From assembly GCA_016868895.1 (NCBI GenBank), contig VGFK01000003.1, positions 306,733-370,732 on the forward strand: 64,000 nucleotides of DNA, read 5' to 3'. Positions within the stretch are counted from its first letter, which is position 1, and every line of letters begins with the position of its first letter. The DNA comes from Bacteroidota bacterium. GTDB taxonomy: Bacteria > Bacteroidota > Bacteroidia > Chitinophagales > Chitinophagaceae. Under the pieces are notes generated by a model. The model was given only the letters and a program-made list of their open reading frames with translations, did not search any database and had not been told where the DNA came from. The position numbers and the translations under genes were made by a program. Shown here piece after piece: positions 53,307-61,733 of the stretch.

Positions 53307-53978
53307 ATGCCAAGTGTCAAAATAAAAAAACATAGTCCGGATAACGACATGACTCCCTTCGTGGACGTGGCGTTCCTGATCTTGTCGTTCTTCATGTTGG
53401 CGACCAAATTCAAACCGGAGGAACCCATTGAAGTGACCACACCCAATTCGGTTTCTTCACAGATTCTTCCAGAAAAGGATGCCTTCATGGTTTCGATCGA
53501 CAAAGAAGGACGGGTATTCATTTCGATGGATAACCCTCAATCCCGTCAGGTGTTGATCCAAAACGTGAACCAGTCCCGTGGTTTAGGATTGGGTCCCGCT
53601 GAGATCAAGAACTTCGTCAACTCACCCACGGTTGGTGTTCCGTTGAGCAAGCTCAAGGGACTGCTTTCGCTTGACCAGGAAGATGATGCCACCGACAAAG
53701 CCTTTAAAGAGCAGGAGGGAATACCCTGTGCTGACTCTACCGGCGGTGAGCTGTCCTACTGGGTCCGCGAAGCCCTGGTGGCCTATTCTGGTCGCAAGCT
53801 CAACTTGCTGATCAAATCGGACAACAACACCAAGTATCCTGCCTTCAAATATGTATTGAGTGCATTCAAGGTAAACGATCAAAACAAATTTTTGCTAGTT
53901 ACATCACCGGAAGATGCGCCAATCGGAACCTCATTGTATGAGACCCGTCAGAAGCAGATTATGGGAGGCGATAAGTAA
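53307..53978 (+). CDS. exbD: ExbD/TolR biopolymer transport protein (first)
   Basis: Stator partner of ExbB (223 aa). One N-terminal span, NDMTPFVDVAFLILSFFMLA, with the proton-carrying Asp; the rest is periplasmic with a C-terminal ExbD fold (KLNLLIKSDNNTKYPAFKYVLSAFK). Longer than the second copy by an insertion in the middle of the periplasmic part. Confidence 0.92.
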   Translation: MPSVKIKKHSPDNDMTPFVDVAFLILSFFMLATKFKPEEPIEVTTPNSVSSQILPEKDAFMVSIDKEGRVFISMDNPQSRQVLIQNVNQSRGLGLGPAEIKNFVNSPTVGVPLSKLKGLLSLDQEDDATDKAFKEQEGIPCADSTGGELSYWVREALVAYSGRKLNLLIKSDNNTKYPAFKYVLSAFKVNDQNKFLLVTSPEDAPIGTSLYETRQKQIMGGDK

Positions 53979-54001
53979 ATTCTAACGTAAAAAAGTTTAA
54001 T

Positions 54002-54547
54002 ATGGCAAGTATTGATAGCGGTGGTGATGGCGGTGGACACAAAAAAGGTCCGGGCGTCAAGAAGGCCAAAAAATTGTCGACCAAGGTGGACATGACCCCG
54101 ATGGTGGACCTCGGCTTTCTCCTCATTACCTTCTTCATTTTCACAACGACCATGTCGCAGCCCACGGCCATGAACCTGTTCATGCCAAAGGATGTGGACA
54201 AACCGGAAGAGCAGAACAAAGTGAAGGAGTCAGGTGCCTTCACGATCATGCTCGGGAAGGATGATGTGATATACTTCTATGAAGGGATGGACCCTGCTGC
54301 GCCCGGTAATTTCCGGACAGCAACGTTCAAAACCATTCGCGATGAAATCATCCGCAAGAAGAAGAGTACCAATCCCGATGATCTGGTAATGATCATCAAG
54401 CCCACGCAGGATGCGACGTATAAAAATACGGTCGACATTCTGGACGAAATGACCATCAACGAGATCAAGCGCTATGCGATGGTGGATATTTCTTCGGTTG
54501 AATACCAACTGGTGAAAATTACTGAAGCGGCAGCGGGCATCAAGTAA
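54002..54547 (+). CDS. exbD: ExbD/TolR biopolymer transport protein (second)
   Basis: Second ExbD paralogue (181 aa). The span KVDMTPMVDLGFLLITFFIF carries the Asp; DDLVMIIKPTQDATYKNTVDILDEM is the periplasmic fold. Two different ExbD copies in one operon are usual in Bacteroidota and may form a heteromeric stator. Confidence 0.92.
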   Translation: MASIDSGGDGGGHKKGPGVKKAKKLSTKVDMTPMVDLGFLLITFFIFTTTMSQPTAMNLFMPKDVDKPEEQNKVKESGAFTIMLGKDDVIYFYEGMDPAAPGNFRTATFKTIRDEIIRKKKSTNPDDLVMIIKPTQDATYKNTVDILDEMTINEIKRYAMVDISSVEYQLVKITEAAAGIK

Positions 54548-54595
54548 TCGTTGTGGAATTAAACGAACACTGAATCTTTTTAAAAAAGCATTACA

Positions 54596-55441
54596 ATGGA
54601 TGCAAATAAAATTTTAAGTACGGAGCTGATCGACCTCATCTTTGAGGGACGAAATAAAAGCTACGGTGCTTACGAACTGCGTACAGGCTACAACAAACGG
54701 TTGCGTGTTTCGCTGATCATCACAACGGCCATTGCGCTGTTGATCCTACTGGCATCCTTCATTTCATCATTGGATCTTGGCCTGAAGAAAGGTCAGGTTC
54801 AGATCAAAGAAGTGCAGCTGGAAGAGATCAAGGAAGACCAACCCGAACCTCCGCCACCCCCTCCTCCAAAGCCACCAGAGCCTCCAAAGGTGGAGATGGC
54901 CAAATTTACGCCTCCCAAGGTGGTAAAGGACGAAGAAGTTAAAGAGGAAGAGAAGCCACCAGAAATCGAGAAACTCGAAGACACAAAAATCGGTACGGTT
55001 AACCAGGAAGGTACCAAGGACGAAGGCATCGTAGCTCCTCCTGTAGAAAGTACAGTTGTAGAAGCCCCACCCCAAGAGGATTTCGATAAGGTCTTCCAGA
55101 AAGTGGAGATCGATGCTGAATTCCCCGGAGGTGCCAATGGTTGGACGCGTTACGTAACCCGTGAGATCGAGCGCAACATCGACGAGCTCCAGGACGACGG
55201 ACGGTCTGGAACCGTAGTGGTGTTGTTCATTGTGGACAAAGAAGGTATGGTGAGTGAAGTACGGGCATTGCCCTGCGGTGAAGCCGGTGTCGGCAACTGC
55301 CTTCCCCCCAACTCTAAGCTTGCTGAGATTGCTGTCAACGCCATCCGCAAGGGTCCAAAATGGAAGCCTGCCATTCAGAACGGAAGGAACGTGAAGGCCT
55401 ATCGCCGTCAGCCGGTAACCTTCCAATTGGCTGAAGATTAA
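54596..55441 (+). CDS. tonB: TonB energy transducer
   Basis: Links the ExbBD motor to outer-membrane receptors (281 aa). A cytoplasmic N-terminus with a GRNKSYGAYELR motif, one span at ~38-60, a proline-rich periplasmic segment at ~82-97 (PEPPPPPPPKPPEPPKVEM), an acidic linker, and a C-terminal TonB domain (~residues 175-281) with GTVVVLFIVDKEGMVSEVR. The motif before the span is common in Bacteroidota TonB. Ends at a strong hairpin. Confidence 0.92.
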   Translation: MDANKILSTELIDLIFEGRNKSYGAYELRTGYNKRLRVSLIITTAIALLILLASFISSLDLGLKKGQVQIKEVQLEEIKEDQPEPPPPPPPKPPEPPKVEMAKFTPPKVVKDEEVKEEEKPPEIEKLEDTKIGTVNQEGTKDEGIVAPPVESTVVEAPPQEDFDKVFQKVEIDAEFPGGANGWTRYVTREIERNIDELQDDGRSGTVVVLFIVDKEGMVSEVRALPCGEAGVGNCLPPNSKLAEIAVNAIRKGPKWKPAIQNGRNVKAYRRQPVTFQLAED

Positions 55442-55462
55442 TTGGAAATTGAAGTTCACATG

Positions 55463-55501
55463 AACGGTCGCACCGCTTTGCGGTGCGACCGTTGTATTTT
55501 T
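55463..55501 (+). terminator. Terminator of the exb-tonB operon, nested with the mnmE promoter
   Basis: AACGGTCGCACCG (55463-55475) pairs perfectly with CGGTGCGACCGTT (55481-55493), 13 bp around a 5-nt loop. TTTTT (55497-55501) follows after GTA. This T-tract is also part of the TATTTTTG box that serves mnmE. Confidence 0.85.
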
Positions 55502-55502
55502 G
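55495..55502 (+). promoter_or_regulatory. -7 box of mnmE with 4-nt gap to ATG (TATTTTTG)
   Basis: Exact TAnnTTTG match, then CACC and the ATG at 55507, the same arrangement as rlmN. It directly follows the tonB terminator hairpin and shares its T-tract. Predicts a leaderless mnmE mRNA. Confidence 0.65.
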
Positions 55503-55506
55503 CACC

Positions 55507-56868
55507 ATGCAGCATCAATGGGACGATACCATCGTGGCCTTGGCCACCCCTCCGGGAGTAGGTGCCATCGGAGTGATCCGGTTGTCGGGGAAAGGATCGG
55601 TGGGGGTGGTGGACCGACTGGCACCGGGTAAACAGCTTGCCGATGCCAAGGGCAATTCGTTGCATGTTGCGGTGCTGAAAGAAGGCGATCGGTTGTTGGA
55701 TGAAGTTGTCATCAGTGTATTTCGGGGACCGCGTTCGTATACGGGAGAGGATGTGGTGGAACTTTCCTGTCACGGTTCTTCTTATGTAATTCAGCAGGTA
55801 GTGGAAGCCTGTATTCGTCAGGGTGCACGAATGGCAACCCCGGGAGAGTTCACCCTGCGGGCCTTTTTAAATGGGAAAATAGATCTGGTCCAAGCGGAAG
55901 CGGTGGCCGACCTGATCGCTTCGGGCACTCAAGCTGCTCAAACCACTGCACTCCATCAGATCAAAGGCGGTTTTTCTTTTGTGCTGAAAGCCTTGCGGGA
56001 AGAACTCATTCAATTTTCTGCATTGATTGAACTAGAATTGGATTTCTCTCAAGAAGATGTGGAGTTTGCTGATCGCACGTCACTTCGCTCACTGTTGAAT
56101 AAAATAGATGTCACGGTAAGCGACCTGTTGGCATCGTTTCAATTGGGAAATGTCATTCGAAACGGCGTGAGTGTGGCCATCGTTGGCAAGCCCAATGCCG
56201 GTAAATCGACCCTGCTGAATGCACTGTTGAACGAAAACCGTGCAATCGTCAGTGCCATTCCAGGAACCACACGGGATACCATTGAAGAGGTGTTGAATAT
56301 TGGAGGGGTGTTATTTCGATTGATCGATACAGCAGGAATTCGGGAAGGTGCAGATGAAATTGAGGCAATCGGCGTAGAACGAAGCAGAGAGAAGATGCGT
56401 TCTGCCGATATCGTCTTGTATTTGTTTGATGTGAATGAAACGGATGCAGCAGCAATCGGGTTGTTGCAGGAAGAGCTCCGTGCTGTCTCCAATGCTTGGT
56501 TGCTGGTGGGCAATAAAGTCGACTTGCAAAACAATTTGCACCACGAAGCTGCATCCAAAACGGTATACATCTCTGCAAAAGAAAACAGGGGCCTGCATCA
56601 GATTGGCGAACGATTATTGCAATTGGTAAATGCCGGAACGATTCAGGCTGAGGATACTGTAGTGACCAATGCGCGTCATTATGCATCGCTGTTGAGCGTT
56701 GCGGAATCGATTGCTTCGGTGAAAGCGGGCATGGACAATCGGGTATCGGGTGATTTGCTGGCCATAGACATCCGCAGATCCCTGCACCACCTAGGTGAAA
56801 TCACCGGTGAGATCAGCAACGAAGACCAGCTGGATTATATTTTCAGTAAGTTTTGTATCGGGAAGTAG
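55507..56868 (+). CDS. mnmE: tRNA uridine-5-carboxymethylaminomethyl(34) synthesis GTPase MnmE
   Basis: With MnmG, modifies the wobble uridine of tRNAs (453 aa). The folate-binding N-terminal domain begins DTIVALATPPGVGAIGVIRL. The G domain is inserted in a helical domain, with GKPNAGKSTLLNAL (P-loop) at ~226-239, a DTAG switch (RLIDTAGIREGAD) and VGNKVDL. The C-terminal Cys motif CIGK that activates folate is intact. The ATG at 55507 gives the usual start; the TTG/other starts upstream fall in the terminator. Confidence 0.97.
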   Translation: MQHQWDDTIVALATPPGVGAIGVIRLSGKGSVGVVDRLAPGKQLADAKGNSLHVAVLKEGDRLLDEVVISVFRGPRSYTGEDVVELSCHGSSYVIQQVVEACIRQGARMATPGEFTLRAFLNGKIDLVQAEAVADLIASGTQAAQTTALHQIKGGFSFVLKALREELIQFSALIELELDFSQEDVEFADRTSLRSLLNKIDVTVSDLLASFQLGNVIRNGVSVAIVGKPNAGKSTLLNALLNENRAIVSAIPGTTRDTIEEVLNIGGVLFRLIDTAGIREGADEIEAIGVERSREKMRSADIVLYLFDVNETDAAAIGLLQEELRAVSNAWLLVGNKVDLQNNLHHEAASKTVYISAKENRGLHQIGERLLQLVNAGTIQAEDTVVTNARHYASLLSVAESIASVKAGMDNRVSGDLLAIDIRRSLHHLGEITGEISNEDQLDYIFSKFCIGK

Positions 56869-56975
56869 TGAGTTTAAATAATCAATTACAAAACAATAAA
56901 TTAATAATAATCCTCGCAAATAACTAAATTATGTCACATTCCAGCTTAAAATTGTACTAACTATAAATCCCGGCA

Positions 56976-57602
56976 ATGGAAAACTCAAAGAAAGATTGGT
57001 TCGATTCTGTTGAAGATCAATTTGATGGTTCGAATGAAACCAATGGATCAAGGGTACAATCGAGCCAAAGTATTCAGGATCCCGAATTTGAAAGAGAGCT
57101 TGAGTACCGTAAAAAAATCCAAACTGCCTGGAATCAATCTGCCAAATACGAAACCATTCTAAACTACGTTAAAACCATTCATATGAGCCAGAAAACCTCA
57201 AATAATCGTCGTCGCCTATTCTCTTATGCTGCAGCGGCATGTATTGTCGCCTTATTATCCATTCCAGGTTATCAGTATTTTGTTAAACAGCAAGGAAAGG
57301 ATATCCAAATCGAAGAAGCTGAAATCAAATCTAATGTTACCTTTTTTGATTCTATGTTCAAACAAGTTGCACCCATCAATGGCCAACTGATCGGCGATGA
57401 AAGTATCATTTTCGTTTGGGAATCTACCATCGAAGTCAAAACAAATATCATTATTTCCAATGCTTCAACGGGTGTGATTGTATTCACCCGGCCCGTCAAC
57501 AGTGCTGACAAACAATTCCGTCTCAACCAGTATCTAGGAAGAGGAAAATATAAATGGAAACTTGAAGGCTTTAAAGGCGAAATGCTTTTTGTATTAAAAT
57601 AA
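56976..57602 (+). CDS. Single-span membrane protein of unknown function
   Basis: A 208-aa protein not recognised. A polar, glutamate/serine-rich cytoplasmic N-terminus (~1-75), one span at ~78-98 preceded by arginines (RRRLFSYAAAACIVALLSIP), and an extracytoplasmic C-terminal domain of beta strands (IIFVWESTIEVKTNIIISNA). The topology resembles an anti-sigma or scaffold protein, but no sigma gene adjoins it and no HxxxCxxC motif is seen. First of a run of same-strand genes with the caspase-like peptidase next, 106 bp on. Confidence 0.65.
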   Translation: MENSKKDWFDSVEDQFDGSNETNGSRVQSSQSIQDPEFERELEYRKKIQTAWNQSAKYETILNYVKTIHMSQKTSNNRRRLFSYAAAACIVALLSIPGYQYFVKQQGKDIQIEEAEIKSNVTFFDSMFKQVAPINGQLIGDESIIFVWESTIEVKTNIIISNASTGVIVFTRPVNSADKQFRLNQYLGRGKYKWKLEGFKGEMLFVLK

Positions 57603-57708
57603 AAAATAATATAAAAATATTTGAAATTCAATAGTATGGGGTCACTCTTCGTTGCCCTTATCTATATCTGGACCAAACAGAATAAATTTAAGCAAACAAC
57701 TAACTGCT

Positions 57709-59391
57709 ATGCCAAAGAGTACACCGATTCTGCTATGCGCAATACTAATTGCATCTAGCATTCATAAAGTTGCCAAAGCGCAGGAAGCTTCTGCGGTAAG
57801 TGCACCGGTTTTCATCAAAATCACAAAAGGTCCAACCAAGCCGGCCAATCTGGAAATCACCGATTTTAGTTTCACCGATATCAATGGGAATTTAAAAATT
57901 GATGGAGACGAAACGTCTCATATTCATTTCGTACTGAAAAACGTGGGCAAGGGGAAGGGCCAGGACCTAGTGATTCAGGTGGCTGAGACTTCCGGTCTGA
58001 CAGGCCTTATTTTCAATAAGCTTACCCCAATTGGTGACATCGATACCGGAAAAGTGATGTCCATCAACATTCCAATACAAGGCGATATTGATATTAGAAC
58101 CGGCACAGCGAATTTTGTGGTGAAAGTTGTTGAAGCAAATGGCTTTGGAACCGATCCTAAGCCCATAGAAATTCAAACGCAATCATTTAAGGCGCCTAGT
58201 GTGAAGATTGTCGACTATTCCGTATCCAGTCAAAATGCCACTATCATCGAGAAAAAGAAACCATTTGATGTGCAGGCATTGGTGCAAAATCTGGGACAAG
58301 GAATGGCCAGGGATGTTGTAGTAAAGTTGGTACTGCCTCAAAATACATTTTGTATTTCAACCAATGAAGTGGAACGCTTGGGCGACCTCAAGCCCGGAGA
58401 ACAGCGGGCCATCAATTATAATCTGGTTGCCAACAACGACTACAACGCAGATAAACTTCCTTTCGAGTTCCAAGTGGTTGAAAAATTCGGTCGTTTTGGA
58501 GAGCAAAGCAAGTATACCCTGGCGATGAACCAAAGTATTTCCAAGGACAAACTAAGGGTAGAGGGAATTGAACAATCGGAGGTAAAAATTGCTATGGCTT
58601 CTTTGGCATCTGATGTCGACAAAAATATTCCGGTCATTGAAAAGACGGTGCCCACTCGAGTAGCCCTAATCATAGGCAATGAAGATTATTCTCAATCCAT
58701 CAATTCGCAGATCAACGTCCCATATGCCATCCGCGATGCACAAGTTTTCAAAGAATATGCCCAAAACATCATGGGAGTTGAGCCCAATAATATTTTTCTC
58801 TTCAATAATACGACGGCAGGGGTGATGCGCCGAGAGATTGATCGCGTTACAAAGTTGGTCAATAAAATGGGTACAGAATCTGAATTGATTTTCTACTATG
58901 CTGGTCATGGTTTTCCAGATGAAAAGACAAAAATCCCCTATTTGATACCAGTGGATGTTAACTCAAATAACTTGAGCGATGCTGTTAGCATGAGGGATCT
59001 CTATAGCAACCTAGGAAATTCCGGAGCGGCAAAAGTCACTGTTTTTCTCGACGCCTGTTTTTCTGGCGGTGGAAGGGACGAAGGTATCCTGGCTGCTCGA
59101 GGAATTAGAATTGTTCCTGAAATGCAGCAGTGCGTTGGGAACATGGTGGTGTTTGCTGCGGCGAAAGGTGATCAGGTTGCATTGCCTTATCATGAGCAGA
59201 AGCACGGGTTATTCACCTATTATATGCTTAAGAAGCTGAAGGATAGCAAAGGTAAGTTGACATACAAAGAGATGTATGATTACCTGCGGCAAAATGTGGG
59301 TGTAGAATCTATACGTATTTCAAAAGAGCAGGATCCTATTGTAAATTATAGCCCTGCCATAACCAGCATTTGGGAAAAATGGACGTTTTAA
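57709..59391 (+). CDS. Exported caspase-like peptidase (C14) with Ig-like repeats
   Basis: A 560-aa exported protein. The signal peptide (PILLCAILIASSIHKVAKAQ) is followed by two Ig/CARDB-like domains (~45-165 and ~165-290) and a C-terminal caspase fold (~325-545). The catalytic dyad is His400 in YYAGHGFPDE and Cys450 in FLDACFSGGG, with Asp448 beside it; the first strand is VALIIGNEDY. Most prokaryotic caspases are cytoplasmic, so a secreted form with adhesion-type domains suggests action in the periplasm or at the surface. The ATG at 57709 places the signal peptide at the N-terminus; the reading could otherwise start at 57652. Substrate and trigger unknown. Confidence 0.85.
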   Translation: MPKSTPILLCAILIASSIHKVAKAQEASAVSAPVFIKITKGPTKPANLEITDFSFTDINGNLKIDGDETSHIHFVLKNVGKGKGQDLVIQVAETSGLTGLIFNKLTPIGDIDTGKVMSINIPIQGDIDIRTGTANFVVKVVEANGFGTDPKPIEIQTQSFKAPSVKIVDYSVSSQNATIIEKKKPFDVQALVQNLGQGMARDVVVKLVLPQNTFCISTNEVERLGDLKPGEQRAINYNLVANNDYNADKLPFEFQVVEKFGRFGEQSKYTLAMNQSISKDKLRVEGIEQSEVKIAMASLASDVDKNIPVIEKTVPTRVALIIGNEDYSQSINSQINVPYAIRDAQVFKEYAQNIMGVEPNNIFLFNNTTAGVMRREIDRVTKLVNKMGTESELIFYYAGHGFPDEKTKIPYLIPVDVNSNNLSDAVSMRDLYSNLGNSGAAKVTVFLDACFSGGGRDEGILAARGIRIVPEMQQCVGNMVVFAAAKGDQVALPYHEQKHGLFTYYMLKKLKDSKGKLTYKEMYDYLRQNVGVESIRISKEQDPIVNYSPAITSIWEKWTF

Positions 59392-59403
59392 AAATAATTA
59401 ACT

Positions 59404-60132
59404 ATGGCGCTGATTAAATGGAATTTTTCATTGCTTCTTGTATTCTTTTCTTTCACAACAGCATATTCGCAGGAAGTTAAAAACATAAAGGTTGAACCAA
59501 AGGAATCCAGTGTTGACATCAATTATGATCTCGATGCAACCGCTGATTGTTTTATCAGTTTATACTATTCAACAGATAATGCACAGACCTGGAAAGGCCC
59601 ATTACAAAAGGTAACGGGTGATGTAGGAGCAAATCAAAAGTCTGGCAAAGGCAAAATCATTATTTGGGATGCTGCTGCAGAGTTGGGTTCTGTTGAAGGT
59701 GTGCTTCAATTTAAAATCATTGCCACCTATTCTTCAGTCAACCAGGAACCCACCCTGCAATCAAAGTTACAGCAACGCATTATTGATGTTGAAAAACAAA
59801 AGCGAGAGGCAAAGTTGGCTTCGCTTCGCAAAAAGCGCAACATCTGGTTGTTGCCGGCGGTCGCTACAGCAGGAATTGGGGCTTATGCGTATAACCAAAC
59901 CGGGGTTTTGTACGAAAAATATAAAACTGCGACAACTGATGCAGCTTCAATCAGAAAGCAGACGCAGACCATGGCAATCGTTTATCCCGTAGCATTTGCC
60001 GCTACCGGTTTTTCGGTCCTTGAGTTTATCCTTCAATCTGGTAAATACTCACGGGAAAAGAAAAAGAAGGTTGTATTTGCTCCTAGGTATATTCCCAGGG
60101 GTATGGGGGTAAATATGACGGTGAAGTTATAG
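59404..60132 (+). CDS. Exported beta-sandwich protein with two C-terminal hydrophobic helices
   Basis: A 242-aa protein: signal peptide (FSLLLVFFSFTTAYSQ), then a beta-sandwich domain (~23-110, VDINYDLDATADCFISLYYS ... TDNAQTWKGPLQKVTGDVG) of a kind found before peptidase and FGE-sulfatase domains in Bacteroidota. A basic helix (VEKQKREAKLASLRKKRN) follows, then two hydrophobic helices (IWLLPAVATAGIGAYAY; IVYPVAFAATGFSVLEFIL). It begins 12 bp after the caspase gene, so they share a transcript; a partner role is likely but not proved. Confidence 0.65.
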   Translation: MALIKWNFSLLLVFFSFTTAYSQEVKNIKVEPKESSVDINYDLDATADCFISLYYSTDNAQTWKGPLQKVTGDVGANQKSGKGKIIIWDAAAELGSVEGVLQFKIIATYSSVNQEPTLQSKLQQRIIDVEKQKREAKLASLRKKRNIWLLPAVATAGIGAYAYNQTGVLYEKYKTATTDAASIRKQTQTMAIVYPVAFAATGFSVLEFILQSGKYSREKKKKVVFAPRYIPRGMGVNMTVKL

Positions 60133-60162
60133 TGGTATTGAGAGAGTTTTAATTTATAGACT

Positions 60163-61731
60163 TTGAAAAAGCTTTTGTTCCTTTTAGTTTCATTCATATT
60201 TTCAATATCCTGCGACAAGTTTGAGTGGTACAATCCGTATGATCCGGAGTGTCCTAAGCCTTTGTTTACTCCTTCGACTCCCGGGGCTCAGATGGAGGGG
60301 AACAGCGTAAAACTGACCTGGTCGCAGGACAATGACAATATATCCAGCTTTGCCCTGTTCAGAAGGGCTGAGGGGGAATCGATCACTAACCTTGCAACGA
60401 CTCAGAAAACGACCACCCAATACCTGGACGCATCCATAATCCCTGGAAAGAAGTATACGTATTATGTGCTGGCAGTAGCAGGAGAGAACAAGAGTGATAC
60501 AGTAAAGGCAGAAATTACCCCGGTGATCCCGATAACGATCAGTACAGGATCGGTGACTGAGATAGGAGCAACGACAGCCAAGATAGGAGGAAATATAACC
60601 AATGCGGGGGGAGGTACGGTCACAAGCAGAGGTATCTGCTGGTCGACAACACAAAACCCAACGGTCAGCAATAGCAAGACGACAGAAGGTACTGGACCTG
60701 GACAATACACTTCAACCTTAACCGGCCTACTTGCGGGAATAACCTACTATGCCAGAGCATATGGAGAGAACAGCAGGGGGATTGTGTATGGAAACGAAGT
60801 GAGTTTTACGACGTTAGGTTCCCCCAAATTAACAACAAATTCAGTAACATCCATAACTTCTACAAGTGCTGTTTCAGGAGGAAACATAACATCTGATGGA
60901 GGATTTTCTATAACTGCAAGAGGTGTTTGTTGGTCGACAACTCCTTCTCCCACTGTTAACAGTTCGAAAACTGTTGATGGAGCTGGAATAGGCAATTTTG
61001 TTAGTCAGCTAGTTGGTTTGAAGTCTTTAACTAACTATTTTTTACGAGCTTATGCAACTAATAGTTTCACAACAGTTTATGGTGAGCAAATTACTTTTTC
61101 AACACCTATAGGATCATTGTTTACCAATGGAGCAGGTGTTACTGATGTTGAAGGGAATAGCTATAAAACAGTAGTTATTGGAACCCAGGAATGGATGGGA
61201 GAAAATTTGAAAGTAACAAAACTTAGAGATGGGACATCAATACCAAATTTAATTTCTAAAACAGAATGGGCGGGAACTAATAGTCCAGCGTATTGTAATT
61301 TTTTCAATGAGCCAGCTAAAGGAGAAACCTACGGTAAGCTCTATAACTATTATACCGTAATTGATAATCGAAATTTATGTCCAATAGGTTGGCATGTGCC
61401 AACATTTGATGAGTTTCTTTTACTAGAAAATCATCTTGGTGCATCTGAAGCTGGGAAATTAATGAAGTCATCTATTGGTTGGAATTTTTGGTCAGACTCA
61501 TTACAAGGCAATGGAAATAATTTAAGTGGATTCAATGGGTTGCCCGGTGGAAGAAGGGGTGGTATTGCAGAAAATTTTCAAGATGACGCATCTATTGGAT
61601 ATTGGTGGACAACAACTGAGTTTTCCTCTTCAACTGCTAAGTGTATTGCACTATCTAGGGAGAATTATCTTATGGGTCGTGTAGTGCATAATAAAATAAA
61701 TGGACTATCAGTGAGGTGTATTAAAAATTAA
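60163..61731 (+). CDS. Mosaic lipoprotein with Fn3-like repeats and a FISUMP domain
   Basis: A 522-aa surface-type lipoprotein with a TTG start: the signal peptide KKLLFLLVSFIFSIS leads to Cys17, and no ATG gives a signal peptide. Modules: Fn3-like (~30-120), repeat A (~125-220) and repeat B (~222-315), both ending FTT/FST, then a Fibrobacter succinogenes major paralogous domain (~325-522; VVIGTQEWMGENLKVTKLRD, NLCPIGWHVPTFDEF, GYWWTTTEFSSSTAKCI). DNA from the Cys codon to the end of repeat A is nearly identical to the next gene; the C-terminal part is far more AT-rich. Function unknown. Confidence 0.8.
   Translation: MKKLLFLLVSFIFSISCDKFEWYNPYDPECPKPLFTPSTPGAQMEGNSVKLTWSQDNDNISSFALFRRAEGESITNLATTQKTTTQYLDASIIPGKKYTYYVLAVAGENKSDTVKAEITPVIPITISTGSVTEIGATTAKIGGNITNAGGGTVTSRGICWSTTQNPTVSNSKTTEGTGPGQYTSTLTGLLAGITYYARAYGENSRGIVYGNEVSFTTLGSPKLTTNSVTSITSTSAVSGGNITSDGGFSITARGVCWSTTPSPTVNSSKTVDGAGIGNFVSQLVGLKSLTNYFLRAYATNSFTTVYGEQITFSTPIGSLFTNGAGVTDVEGNSYKTVVIGTQEWMGENLKVTKLRDGTSIPNLISKTEWAGTNSPAYCNFFNEPAKGETYGKLYNYYTVIDNRNLCPIGWHVPTFDEFLLLENHLGASEAGKLMKSSIGWNFWSDSLQGNGNNLSGFNGLPGGRRGGIAENFQDDASIGYWWTTTEFSSSTAKCIALSRENYLMGRVVHNKINGLSVRCIKN
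60211..60836 (+). repeat. Shared 5' cassette, copy 1
   Basis: About 626 bp from the lipobox Cys codon to the start of repeat B, matching 61791-62416 with no insertion or deletion and about 20 substitutions by eye. The flanking signal-peptide and C-terminal sequences differ completely. Confidence 0.9.
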
Positions 61732-61733
61732 TA

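Noticed and set aside
60537..61110. Repeats as a CRISPR or simple tandem array
   Set aside because: The periodicity is at the protein level (about 95-residue Fn3-like modules) and the DNA of neighbouring repeats has diverged.
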